NCBI RefSeq assembly: GCF_050908995.1
Contig: NC_135121.1
Location: forward strand, 15,748,001 to 15,812,000
Origin: Andrena cerasifolii
Lineage: Eukaryota > Arthropoda > Insecta > Hymenoptera > Andrenidae
Length of the DNA: 64,000 bases
Direction: 5' to 3'
This document shows positions 25,061 through 35,765 of this stretch, piece after piece (the stretch's first letter is position 1; each line of letters starts with the position of its first letter). Below the pieces are notes generated by a model. It was given only the letters and a program-made list of their open reading frames with translations. It searched no databases and was not told the origin of the DNA. Both the position numbers and the translations under genes were made by a program.

Positions 25061-25873
25061 GGGTGACAGTACCTAATATCGCCCATGTTCCTATTATCGC
25101 CACTCGCTATATCTCGCAAAGTAAGCACTACAATTTATCAGTTATGCACTGAATTATCACCTAAACCTATGTCGGAAGACATACTGTAATCGCAGCATCA
25201 TGTGATCAACAATTACAGAAAGGGAAGTATTTTAGAGAATCTTAATAGTGTAAAAATTTATTGGACTTTCACAATTCTACATCACATTCGGAGAAGGTAA
25301 GTCTAATAATTCTGTGAATGCAAGAATATCTACTAGAAATACCTAGTTAATGATGTACTTAAGGAGTGAAAGCGATTCAAATAATTTTCACAATGAAAAT
25401 AGCGTTTTTCATTTAGCAGTATGTGTGTTCTCAATACCGCCTACCGGAGAACAATGGTTTCGATGCAATGTTTGTTACAAGTGGGGTCATGAAATGTGCG
25501 GAGCAGCCGAAATAAACTTTATTTGTCCAATATGTACATCCGAACGTAAAAAATAAAATATTTTAAAAATCGTATTTCTATATTTTTTAATAAAAATAAA
25601 ATAAAAGATGGATAAAAAAACATTCGTAGAGCAAGAAATAATATTTTTTGAGTAGGCGATATTAGGTACACTTTTTTCAGGACCCGATTTTTGCATGTCT
25701 TACGTTTTTTCCGTCCTAATTAAAAATTTGTAGGTTTCAATGATTCTACCTTATGCCACGTGAAAGATGAATAATTTCTCTTTACTTTGAAATGAACTGC
25801 ACGCAAAAATATCAATTATTATTCAATTGACAGCGATTTAACTTTTGCTTGGCGATATTAGGTACAGTCACCC
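25061..25873 (+). mobile_element. Tc1/mariner/pogo-type element, 813 bp, degenerate
   Basis: TIRs at 25061-25083 and 25851-25873 match at all but one position over 23 bp; the core of the left one is CAGTACCTAATATCGCC. Both ends abut TA, the target duplicated by Tc1/mariner/pogo transposases. A third copy of the TIR core, GGCGATATTAGGTACA, lies inside at 25654-25669 in the right-end orientation, and the left end has a second ATCGCC motif at about 25096. The interior holds a short frame ending in a zinc-knuckle motif (25350-25556), which fits a transposase C-terminus. No DDE catalytic domain is visible, so the element is internally deleted and non-autonomous. Confidence 0.8.
25350..25556 (+). 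pseudogene. Transposase C-terminal zinc-finger fragment (PHD-like)
   Basis: A 68-codon frame whose second half carries the spacing C39-x2-C42-x4-H47-x2-C50-x8-C59-x2-C62, with W36 before the first cysteine pair and WGHEMC at 45-50. This resembles the second half of a PHD-type or zinc-ribbon finger found at the C-terminus of some pogo-like transposases of insects. It sits inside an 813-bp element with TIRs, 500 bp from one end and about 300 bp from the other. The upstream catalytic domain is absent, and the ATG is only the first in frame. A CAG acceptor-like site at about 25418 could mark an old exon start. I treat it as a remnant, not an active gene. Confidence 0.65.
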
Positions 25874-28800
25874 TACTCACCACAGAACCAAATTTTTAAA
25901 CAGGCTTCTTGTATCTCGGTTGTTACTTTATTATAAACGTAAATATTTTTCCACGAAAAAATTACCAAATTTTCTTTAACTACTGCTCTTTTAAGTGCAA
26001 AAAGTTCTGTAAAAATATATGCTTCCGCTCTAAAAAAAAATTCACAAACATTCGCCTCTTTTCGGCCGCCTGACTACGTATAACCCTTTAAGAAATCGTT
26101 TTCCTAGGTGCTTATATAACCTACAGGGCGCAGAGGATAGAAGAATTTTTAAAACAATAAATATTAACTATTCCATTAAATATAGCTTCTCTCACTATAC
26201 TTCCCACGAAAAATGAATGCCATATCCTCCAGAATCCACCCATCGATCTAAAAATTTCCCAAAGTCGAAAGGATTCTGCTCCAAGTGGCTTCTCGTAAGA
26301 AACAAGTATAGTTTCCTCTATCGAATCTGAAGTCAGTATTATTACTTCAAAGAACAAACTAACCCGTCAGCAAGCAAAAACAAAGTTGTAGTCGAGCAGC
26401 ACATATAACTCCATATCTTCTGCATGCTCGCAATAAAAGGAACGGAATAGAAATTTTCCCAGGCATTTCGATTTTCGTATCGCGATTGAAAGTCGAGCAC
26501 GTGCGCAGCACCCCAAACGAGAGGGAGGTGGTCCACGCGCGCTGGGACGCGCGCAGGCGAGTTCGTGGGCGAAATAAATTCCCGTAGAGTCGTAATTAAG
26601 TACACTAGCTGCCGGGAATTGCATCGGGATCGGCGAAAACAGCTCTTCGCTCGCGTCCGGCCGAGTGGTGGGACCTCTCCGCATAATTAAGCCCTTAGCA
26701 TTCCTTGACTCTTCTTCGGCTGTCCGCACGGAGGAATGCAGTTTCGTTTGGACGTGTCGTGGTGCTCGTCGCAGACAACCCGGATCCACCCGTCGACGCG
26801 TGTGTCCCCTTCTTTTTCCCCCGTCAGGAACAAGCCTCTTTTCGCCCAACGACGCTCGACTTCTTGCGCGTCGAATACTCACGCTCCCTCGCCGCCTCTT
26901 TGGTCGCCCCCTTACCTCGGTGTTTTTTTTGTTTTCCCCACAAGCAAAGGGGAGTCGATGCCGCGAGACGAGGCGTTTCTGACGTTGCCCAAAAACGAGC
27001 AGCCGAACCGCGGGGGATTGTATGTCATTGCAGGTAGAGGAATCGTGTCCCCGTAAAGAAAGTAAAGCGAGCGTCGACTGTCCTCCCCGCGTCTCGTATC
27101 TCGCTCGGCGATGTGGCTTGTAAGAGGATCCAGGTGGTCTTTCTTTGTGCGCGCGGCCTGATTCGGCGCGCTGATCCCGAGACGGAAGCTAATTAGCAGG
27201 ACCAAGCATTGTGGTAATTCTGGGCCGGGCTAGAGTGTACAGTTTCATGTCGTAACTTCAGCTGCCCTATCTTTAGCTGTAGCCCTAATCCTTCCGGTTT
27301 ACATGGACTGCCACGCGAGGTAATCGACGAACTCTTCCAGAACGCTTGGCAGATCATTCTAAATAGTGGCTGTCTAACGCACCATGTCTCTTTATCGAAA
27401 CAAGCATCGTTCAGCATCGATGCGAAATCTGTTGGCTGATCAGGGAGATGCGAATCGTTTCTGATGCTCAGCTTCTATTTCACTACCGGCCTATTTCTGT
27501 CCACTGCACACGATCCCTCGCGTGCTTCTAAACGCAGACCACGCTGACATTGTATTTATTCAGACTTTCGTGCGACGGTGACAATGGAATGCGAAGCGCA
27601 CAGTTCTACAACGCGCGCGGGATTTTGAGAGACACTGGTTCCGCTCCGTCATCGAATGCGAAGCAATACTGTTCATGAATAAAGTACACTCCAGATCGAT
27701 GTGTCGTTCTAAAACGTGCACGGCGATGGAGGCGCGCCTTTAACTTTCAGCTGCCACTGCAACTGAGTTACGGTTCCGTGCTCGCGTACGAGTGCATATA
27801 TCGAGGGCACGGGGAAGACGAAACTTGCAACTCCATTTTCTCGGAAATTTTTAAGTATCGCGCTATATGCTTTTGACAATATTATCGCGCACGCTGTGCA
27901 CCAGCTGTACGCGAAATTTGAAGTAAATCGTTGACCCAAATCTCTTGCACTCCACTTCTCAAATGTATACAAGCCTGGCTGAGTCGGGATTCACACGTAT
28001 GGGGGAAAAAGTGAAAAGTACTTTCGGGAGATAGGTAGTCACACATAAGGGGTGAATTACAGTCGAGTATCGTACAAATGGGACAAGGTCTTCGGCATAT
28101 ATGGCTTTCTGGATACAGAAAGACCTGGCTAAACAGGGTACGAAAGTTTCTCGGTCATCTCGCGGGACATCCTGCGCAAGCCAGATCCTCGTGGACCTCG
28201 TTTAACACAGATTCCGGCTTCTGGACGTCGATGAGACCTACTCGCGTTTAATCAGGTCGCGCGTCATGAAATTCTATATCGTTCCAGGGTGAACTATCAG
28301 AGAGCGCCACTGTGTAGTAACGAGTGTACACTGCCACGGCCTCTAATCTCTGATTTCGCCGAAACCTTATCGTGCAATTATCAAGGGGCGGAGAACGGCG
28401 AAACGGTCGCGCTGTAATCTACGGGTATCTTGCGAGACGTTGAGTCTGAATGTCGGGCGCACCGACGGTAAATAGAGTTAGCCCCGCGACGTATACGAAG
28501 AAGAAAATCGGCAAGGGAAGAAAATGGCGGGGTCGAAGATCCGGGGAACCGTTCCGCAGATCCGAGATTAGGCGCTGTTGCGTCTCGGGCCACTGGGATA
28601 CGGTTGCCTTAGAAGTAATCTTAGAATTAATCGCACGACACGAACAGAAATGTAAGAAGTAAGAAAGAAGCGAAGGGAAACGGAGGGGCTGCTGCTCGGA
28701 CGATAAGGTTTACGTTCGTTAATTTTTCATTCGCTTCGTCACTATTCTTCTAACGTTATTCTGAACACAACAGTTGTACAGACGTCAATGGAACATTCAT

Positions 28801-28987
28801 CCAACATCATCGAAGAGATTCCGCAATAATTAATAAATAATAAGAAGGATCGAAATAAAACAAATATTTTCTGCAAGTTTAAAGATGTCCCCTTATATCC
28901 CAATAGAGTTTAATGCAATATTAAAAATTGTTTTTTACAAGAAAAATAAAAAATTTCGGAGGCTGTTACACGAGAATCCCCCCTCAA
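25874..28987. other. Non-coding DNA with a GC-rich core
   Basis: A GC- and CpG-rich stretch at about 26.45-27.2 kb carries overlapping frames on both strands, up to 171 codons (26367-26882 minus). Three plus frames overlap each other in different phases, which indicates composition rather than coding. No known domain is visible. It could be a CpG-rich regulatory region. The rest, to about 28.9 kb, has nothing I recognise. Confidence 0.4.
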
Positions 28988-29624
28988 GGGGGTAAATGGG
29001 TATTAGACAGCTAAAATGAACGGTTGCTTCTGGCCTAGATTGCAGAGCCAGTAATAACTCAAACCATTTGCAGTTTTAACAATTATTTCTTAAGGATATA
29101 AGACGTATTTTCAAATAAAAATGTTTACCAAATATTAAAAATTAATTAATGTACAAGACGTCAAAGTGAATGCTTGCGTAATGCGCGCCTCCATATGGTG
29201 AATACAATTCCGATTGACCGAATCATCTAGAAGAAAAATCGCTGTATAAGAATACCCTTTAACTCAAAATCTACAATGTGTAAGTCGGTCGAAAAATTTT
29301 AATAAAAATTCACGGAGTTATACAACAAATATCAACTTTGAAGGATTTTACTGAAGCAATTCTGTGATAAATGTTGTTTTAAATGTTGTTAAATTTATGC
29401 GATCTTACCGAGTGAGTTCCACTTTGTTTAGAAAAGTGTTTTGTAGGTGCCAATTAAAATTTCAACAAAATATATCGAGCCATTCTCGAGTTACGATGTT
29501 CACCGTCATGAGAAACATAGATTTTGAGAAAAACGGCTTTTTAAAAGTACTTCTAAGACTTATGGCTATCATAAACAATCGAAAAAAAATCGATTTCTTT
29601 ACCTCGAAATACCCATGTACCCAC
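28988..29624. mobile_element. TTAA-bounded inverted-repeat element, 637 bp
   Basis: The left end reads TCAA then GGGGGTAAATGGGTATT (28984-29004). The right end is AATACCCATGTACCCAC followed by TTAA (29608-29628). The ends are inverted repeats matching at 19 of 22 positions, counting the flanking bases. A TTAA target, here decayed to TCAA on the left, is typical of piggyBac-like elements. The interior has only a chance-like 98-codon frame (29364-29660) that crosses the right boundary. I infer an old, non-autonomous element; superfamily uncertain. Confidence 0.5.
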
Positions 29625-29640
29625 TTAAGGCGTGGAATAT

Positions 29641-31475
29641 TTTACGCTTTCTGTCAGTAATAATTGCAATACCAATACGACAAATGAATTATTACTGCAG
29701 AATGATCGTATTTTATATTTATCTTTTAATAAGGAATCGCGTCGTAGACGAGAAATGTTCATAAATATTTTATTTCGCGACGAGAGCTGCTCAAAACTAG
29801 CTCAATAAGTTTCGTCTGAACGACGAAACATTATAAAAATTATTCATTTAACAATAATTCAAACTACTTCTTTGATCGCCCTTCGATACGATACTCAGGG
29901 AGATCTAATAAATGATCGGAGACTTTGTAAACATATGCTATTCACATGAAATAAATAAAACTTTTTTAAGAAATATTCTACCACAGTAACAGGAATGATA
30001 CAGTTCCATGGATAACCAGAGTTCTCGCGAAAGATAATTATAAACACCGCTTACTTGCAAAACCCTTTATGGTTAGAGCTTAGATCCTAATAGCTAGAGT
30101 CCCGGCTCTAATTAGAAGCAAGCTCCATTATCAAAATTATTCTGGTAGAGAATAGCTTACAAAAGGAACGAAACTAACGTCTTCCGCGTGGCCACCAGAG
30201 CGTTTCCTACTTCTCCAGGTCGATTCTCGGTCTAGTCGATCCTAGTCTATTTAGATCTTTATGCAGGCTTGCTTTAAAAGATGGTAAACACTTCACGGTG
30301 GTCCGAACTGACAAAGAGGCGCAGTTCACCCAGCCAGTTCCGTGTCGGTGGGATTGTGAAAACAATTTATGAACAGAACAGAAGCTGTTCTCTACGATGT
30401 TAATAATAACAGCGACAAAGGTATTGATCGCAACGACGCTCCTTTGTGTGTCAGGGGAGAAACGATACTGTCTTATCTCGCTCCGCAACGTAATTCGAAA
30501 GATTGCAGAGCTTATATAAGAAAAAAAAAGTGAATAACAGTAGATAATTTCGAATAATATTATACGTTAGAAATTTTTTACCGGGTACCTACAAATATTT
30601 CAGTTAGAATTGCTATTTTTCTAAGGAATTCATGTGAATTACGATTGCTGAAATTCAAGACTTTCTAGTGGTAGGAAGTTTTCAAGTTATACCTCTACTT
30701 CCGACTTTTGCGGCAGTTCTAATAAGAACTTATTAAAGTCATGTTAATTAGTCGCATGCATGCGGTATTATTCCGTATTTTACTAGTTATAGCCGAGAGG
30801 AAAGATTCGAAGAAACTTCCGGCTAACTCCAAGGAGGAAAAACTTAAAATGTCGGGATAAATACGAGTAAGCAGGCTTTTGGATGTTAGTTCACGGGTCA
30901 AATATTTGATGGTGCTTGATATGATCTTTAGGGGACGGGAGAGTGTTGTAAATAATAGTATGCAAGTACGAAGTTGAAGTTAGGTAATTTCCTAAAGTTC
31001 TTGGTATTTGAGAAGCAGGGAACTGTAATTTGTATTACGACCAGGGCTTATTGAAAGTAACTAAATGCGAGCACAGCTATTGTGGCTGAACTGCTCGTGA
31101 AACCAATGATTAAGCTATAGTAGAACTTTGATTATTTGAGCATCGCTTGACCAGACGGTCAATAGTTTGAATCTCAACTAACAATAATTATTTATTTAAT
31201 AACGGTTTGATATACCCTTTGGTTTACAACAGTATACAGGTAGTGAAATAAAAAGTTTCAAGAAACGCTTAAAAGCTGAAGGTGTGCTGGCAAGAAAGTT
31301 TAAACGATTCCCATAAGCATTGGCTTCCCGGCACATTCTCCCAATACAAATTTTAAGAAGCGAAAGATGTATTTTGTGGTGTTAGGTAGAAGAGAGATGG
31401 AGCTCTTAGATTTACAGAAGGTTCATACAGGTTGACAATAACTATTTATTATCACTTATTTGTAGATAATCAGAA
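29641..31475. other. AT-rich non-coding DNA
   Basis: AT-rich, with frames of at most 93 codons and no conserved motif. I see no repeat or RNA gene. Confidence 0.4.
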
Positions 31476-31642
31476 TATTATTAATTATGATCGATAGAAC
31501 TCGAGATATCGAGCAATTAGTAACATTTGCTTACAGAAATTCTTATATCCGACTAGAATATTTGACAATCGCAGCTATCGGCTCGGTTCTCACCGATTAC
31601 CAGGTCTCACCGCGAGGAGGTTGCTGCGTTTCGAGACCCGTA

Positions 31643-31678
31643 GGGAGATAGATGGAATCAAAGTTCCGTCGATCTCCC
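31643..31678 (+). repeat. Hairpin 1 of a tandem pair
   Basis: Stem 31643-31657 pairs with 31664-31678: GGGAGAT with ATCTCCC, then GATGGAA with TTCCGTC through one T-G wobble, and a single A-G mismatch between the two blocks. The loop is TCAAAG. Hairpin 2 has the same inner stem and almost the same loop. Confidence 0.75.
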
Positions 31679-31693
31679 TGTACATTGAGCCAA

Positions 31694-31745
31694 CTAAACC
31701 AAAGAGATGGATGGAAACAAAGTTCCATCGGTCTCTTTGGTTTAG
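31694..31745 (+). repeat. Hairpin 2 of a tandem pair
   Basis: Stem 31694-31716 pairs with 31723-31745 over about 22 base pairs. The outer stem is CTAAACCAAAGAGA / TCTCTTTGGTTTAG and the inner stem GATGGAA / TTCCATC, with one G-G mismatch and one T-G wobble between them. The loop is ACAAAG. The mismatch lies at the same place relative to the loop as in hairpin 1, so the two share an architecture and probably arose by duplication with compensating changes in the outer stem. Confidence 0.8.
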
Positions 31746-32495
31746 ATGTAGAATCTAGGGAACTGCCAAGCAATCACGCGATTAAAAGAAATTCAGGAAA
31801 GAAGGAAAGACTACCGGTGAGCATGAAAGGAGTATAGGGTGGCGCAGTTCCTACCACCCTGCTCTCCGAGTCGAAAGGGAAAAGCGCTCGGCGCCTCCCA
31901 GACGATTCCTGTTGCTCCGATGCGACTCGTCAGGAGCAAACACTTGACCTGACTCAAGCCGTCCAACACGGAGATTGGGTAATCGAACCGGGTGACTTAC
32001 GCAGGCAGTGTACCAAAAGGTACACCCCCTACGCCCGAAACTTTTCCCTTTCGACAAGAACACCAGGGGATGAAACTGATCCACCCATACCGATTCCATG
32101 CTCAGTCGCTTGCTCCCGAAAACGGAACCAGCGGCGACCTCCTCATCGGAGATGAGGAGCCAACAAAAGAGCAACAAAGTTGATGATTCAGTGACTACTT
32201 CGCAATTTTACATGGGGCCTTAAATACTTCATGCTATAATAAATTAACCTACCCTTCCCTAGATATCTTCTTCCACTATCACTTTGCACCAACACTTTTC
32301 ACTACCACTTTTCTTTTTAAATATATTATTTTATTAACTCTCTTCCCCGCGAACGGATGAACCTGGAAACCGAAACAATCAAATACGTTGTGTTGTCAAT
32401 GGTGTGGTCAGCCTGGAAGGAAACTAAGAAAAAACTTAATTAGTTGGTGCCGATCGAGATAATTTCGACTAATAGCAGAGCACGCACGAGCATGC

Positions 32496-33093
32496 AAAAC
32501 CATCGTAGAGATACACGAAGAAGAGCATGGAATGACGACACATCGACGAGACGCGCGATAGAGTGACAAAAGTCATACAAAGCCATCGAAGAAATCCATG
32601 AAAAGAAATGAATCATGAAAACCCATCGAAGTAATCCATGAAATAGAATAAATCATGTCAACCCATCGTAGAGATACGTACATCAAAGAGAGCAGGGAAA
32701 GGAAACACATAAGTGATATGCGTGCCAGGGAAGAAGTCTTGCAAAATCATCGAAGAGATCCATGAAAAGAAATAAATCATGCCAAACCATCGAAGAAATG
32801 CACGAAGTAGAATAAATCATGCAAAACCATCGTTGAGATACATGAAGGAGAGCAGGGAATGTAGACCCCCCGAAGAGATGCATGAAAGAGTAACAGAAAT
32901 CATGAAAACCCATCGAAGAAATGCATGAAATAAAATAAATCATGTAAATCCATCGAAGAAATGCATGAAATAGGACAGATCATGCAAACCCATCGAAGAA
33001 ATATACGAAATAGAACGACTCGTTCAAAAATCCTGGAAGGAATGCATGAAATCGGACAGATGATGGAAAACGACCGAAGAAATCAGATTTGAC
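32496..33093 (+). repeat. Minisatellite, units of about 40 bp
   Basis: The plus strand repeats CCATCGAAGAAATGCATGAA followed by AT(A)GAATAAATCATG and a short A-rich joint. Roughly fourteen diverged units run from about 32496 to 33093. The best-kept pair, starting at about 32950, is 40 bp per unit. Some units have replacements (CATCGTAGAGATAC, AGAGCAGGGAA). Minus-strand frames across the array give repetitive ISCISSM-type peptides that I regard as a by-product. Confidence 0.8.
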
Positions 33094-33190
33094 ATTCGCA
33101 AAACAATAAAATTTTAAATGACTTACCGAACCCCAAAATTTCATCAGCACCAACCGAATAAACGAACCCAGGCCAGAGGGGCGAAATCCT

Positions 33191-33420
33191 GACCAGGTCC
33201 CCAGCAAGTTCAGCAGTTCCGAATGGTCCAGGTGGCTCGGCAGCTCCGGGGTGAGGGGGAGGAAGAACCAGGTCCCCAGGAAGTCCAGTGGATCCAGGTG
33301 GCTCGGCAGCTCCAGGGGGGAGGGGGAGGAAGAACCAGGGTTGAACCCCTGACCAGGTCCCCAGGAAGTCCAGGAAGTCCAGTGGATCCAGGTGGCTCGG
33401 CAGCTCCAGGGTTCCCGGAG
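33191..33420 (+). repeat. GC-rich minisatellite, three units of about 76-84 bp
   Basis: Three units start at GACCAGGTCCCCAG-like words at 33191, 33267 and 33351, each followed by CCAGGTGGCTCGGCAGCTCC. The first two also contain GAGGGGGAGGAAGAACCAGG. One plus frame gives collagen-like Gly-X-Y peptide stretches (for example SPGSPGSPVDPGGSAAPG), but it is broken by stops in two of three units. I therefore do not call a protein. Confidence 0.75.
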
Positions 33421-33880
33421 GTCCTTCAAGCCCGGAGGACCGACGCGCGACTGAGTACATGAAGATCTGTGAGCTCCTTATGTAGACTTCGAGGAATGAT
33501 GTCCCCCGATCAAAACAAAGGTCGACGGTTAATTACAATTGCGAAATCCACCGAATTCTTCGGCAAAAATGGATTTTCGGCTAAAATATCCATTCCAGTG
33601 GCTATTGCTGTGACAAATAATGTTAACAACATTTACACTGACCGCCCAGTATAATTTATTATTAATTATGATCGATAGAACTCGAGATATCGAGCAATTA
33701 GTAACATTTGCTCTTGGATTTGCAAATGATTTTCTACGCCGAATGATTTCTCTTTTATTCTCATTGTCAGTGTTTAATCGTTCGATACGTTAATGTTAAT
33801 GCTTCTACATATTACATAGTATTATATATAATGTATAACTCCCCCCATAAACATGACTCATGTATGAAAGAAGCTAATTC

Positions 33881-34029
33881 CCTTTAATTCACGAAAAAAG
33901 TTCTCACGCAAAGATTGTGAAATCATCTTTGCTAATTCCAATTGTACCTTTAACCCTTTAATTCGCGAAAAACATTAAAAACCTTCTCACGCAAAGATTG
34001 TGAAATCAACTTTGCTAATTCCAATTGTA
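33881..34029 (+). repeat. Tandem duplication of about 75 bp
   Basis: Two adjacent copies, 33881-33948 and about 33955-34029, share CTTTAATTC(A/G)CGAAAAA, TTCTCACGCAAAGATTGTGA and CTTTGCTAATTCCAATTGTA. They differ by a short insertion (ACATTAAAAAC) and a few bases. The duplication begins about 170 bp after the right 56-bp repeat. Confidence 0.8.
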
Positions 34030-35422
34030 TTCTCGTTCTCCGTTCGAACACTGATTCCTCTGTCACTTTTATACTTGACATTCCTTTATTGGCCACAAAT
34101 CGATCCAGTGCTCAGATTTTCAGCTTCGGTTTTAAGGAATTAGCGGGCGAGGCCTGTAGTTGACACAAAAACTTTTATAAGAGGGACATCTTCTGTTAAA
34201 AATGTCGTATGAAAATCGTTTTACGATGGAAAATAATAAAAACTGGGTAGAGCATCTAATAAAAGCATCAAATGCTTGATGTCCATTCTCCACAATTCTA
34301 CCCGATTGTCATTCGCGCAGCTCGCGATTCCTCCAATTGCAGTAGAAATAAAAATCGATTATCAAACGTGTAATTCTACCAATAGCAAATTAATGACGCA
34401 AATCGGGCTGAAGCTCATCACGTCGGCGTTACGATTTCAATTACCCCATCGAAATCGAGGGAAAATTGTGCGTGCGGTAGAACGCTATCGATGACAAACA
34501 TAGGTATATCAATCACAAAGCACGCACGAATTCCATGATCCACGGTCCGAGTGACCGCGTGGCAGAACTATCGGTTACAATTGACGCACGGATCGCCCTG
34601 AATGCGAAATTGGCATCGACGCGAGAACCAGTCCTCATACGATATCTTGATGACTGGAAAGGAAAGAAAAAAAGCCCCGCGGATGGCAGCAACGGGGGCG
34701 ATGATTGCGGATATTTTTCATGCGGTGTTTGGCCAGGGCATATATGTATGCAAGTAAAAAAAAAAAAAAAGGGAACGAGGCAAATGGAGAAACAAAAGCA
34801 ACGCGGAGGGGAAAAAGCGGAAAAGGTGGCGCAGAATGCAACGACGCGATGAGACGGCAGAGAGAAAAGTGATACCGGCCGACCATCGGGAGCCATGAAA
34901 ATAAATAGAAAGAAAAATATGCCCAACCGGTGAGTTGCGTATTTAGGTCAAGCTGGTTGAAGATCAACATTCCCTGATCCGTGGTGGTTGTACGTACACG
35001 CGTATGAAATTTTTTCCCGCGGGAAACTCGGACCGGCCGAAATGTTCAGCGAAACGTACATGCGTATCGAGTGGGTAATATTTTCTCTAGCGATCATGAT
35101 TAAATTTCACGGGATGATATTTGCAAGAACAAAAAAATCGGCAGGTTTATACAGGATACTCTACTTAGCAGTGGATTAATTGACTGGTATCTTTCGAGCG
35201 AAATACATATTTTTATTGGCATTGCAAAAGTTAATTGGAAACGGAGTCTTGTTGACTTTTAATCTAGATTCGTTGTCACTCGAATGCTTGATTTTATTCT
35301 TTAAGTTTCGAAAGAAGACTTGTTGGAATAACTCACTGCACTCTTATGTATCCCCTGGTTAATCGAGAAGAGGTAATTTTGCTAAATGTTACGGTTATTA
35401 AATTTGTATCAGTGATTATTAT
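34030..35422. other. Non-coding DNA with a purine-rich stretch
   Basis: Purine-rich on the plus strand at about 34645-34930, including an A15 run near 34757. Its minus-strand frames of 111-137 codons are low-complexity Phe, Ser and Pro-rich sequences reflecting that bias. No recognised gene or element end. Confidence 0.4.
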
Positions 35423-35765
35423 CGTACTTCAATTTGAGGAATTCTTCACGAAGGATCCCGTTAAGTCAACCGAATATGTCACGTTTAGCTTTTTAGTGGG
35501 AATTCATATCTCAAATTCAGGAATATTTCCATAAAGGTCAGTGGGGACATCGAATTCGTTGCCTTTACGAATAACTTCTATTTGGAGCTCATACCTCAAT
35601 TTGAGGGAGTTTTGCACGAGGAGAGTCATCAAATCATATGAATCTTTTGCTTCTACAACTAATTTCTGTTAGGGATTCACATCTAAATTCGAAGAATTTA
35701 TTCTCTGTATAATATCCTGCAAATCGAATGTCAATTAATTATCGTCGTCAGTGTAATTAGCGTTA
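35423..35765 (+). repeat. Degenerate tandem repeat, units of about 82-88 bp
   Basis: Four units begin near 35423, 35505, 35591 and 35679 with forms of CATATCTCAAATTCAGGAAT (ACTTCAATTTGAGGAATT, ATACCTCAATTTGAGGGAGT, ACATCTAAATTCGAAGAATT). The middle of each unit is strongly diverged. Unit spacing is regular (82, 86, 88), which supports an old tandem origin. Confidence 0.55.

Larger units (their letters stand above)
31476..33712. mobile_element. Composite segment flanked by an exact 56-bp direct repeat
   Basis: The same 56 bp, containing GATCGATAGAACTCGAGATA, stands at 31476-31531 and 33657-33712 without a mismatch, while the sequence on either side differs. Between the copies lie 2125 bp unlike the surroundings: two related hairpins (31643-31678, 31694-31745), a mixed-composition part to about 32.4 kb, a minisatellite of about 40 bp (32496-33093) and a GC-rich minisatellite (33191-33420). 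No transposase, reverse transcriptase or gag is seen. 56 bp is far longer than usual target duplications and short for LTRs. Alternatives are a remnant of terminal repeats, a duplication with insertion, or an assembly artefact. Confidence 0.6.

Noticed and set aside
26367..27056. Overlapping open frames of 97-171 codons that might mark a gene
   Set aside because: Three plus frames and several minus frames overlap in different phases within a GC-rich patch, the usual result of few stop codons rather than coding selection.
29364..29660. 98-codon frame as a gene
   Set aside because: It crosses the right end of the TTAA-bounded element and has no known motif, so it is not an independent coding unit.
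31694..31745. microRNA precursor
   Set aside because: The stem of about 22 bp with a 6-nt loop is shorter than a typical animal precursor, and it is one of two duplicated hairpins inside a repeat-rich composite. Small-RNA data would be needed.
31980..32005. tRNA-like box B in reverse complement (GGTTCGATTAC)
   Set aside because: The flanking bases do not form a T-arm stem, and no box A or acceptor stem is found at the right distance.
32496..33093. CRISPR-like regular repeat array
   Set aside because: Units are contiguous diverged minisatellite repeats without unique spacers, and the sequence is eukaryotic in character.
33223..33462. Collagen-like protein
   Set aside because: The Gly-X-Y frame is interrupted by stops in two of three units and is explained by a repeated GC-rich minisatellite.
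31476..33712. LTR retrotransposon interpretation of the 56-bp direct repeat
   Set aside because: 56 bp is too short for a usual LTR. The repeats do not begin TG and end CA, and no gag or pol is present. The TTGGTGCCGATCGAGAT at about 32442 looked briefly like a primer-binding site but is not next to a terminal repeat.
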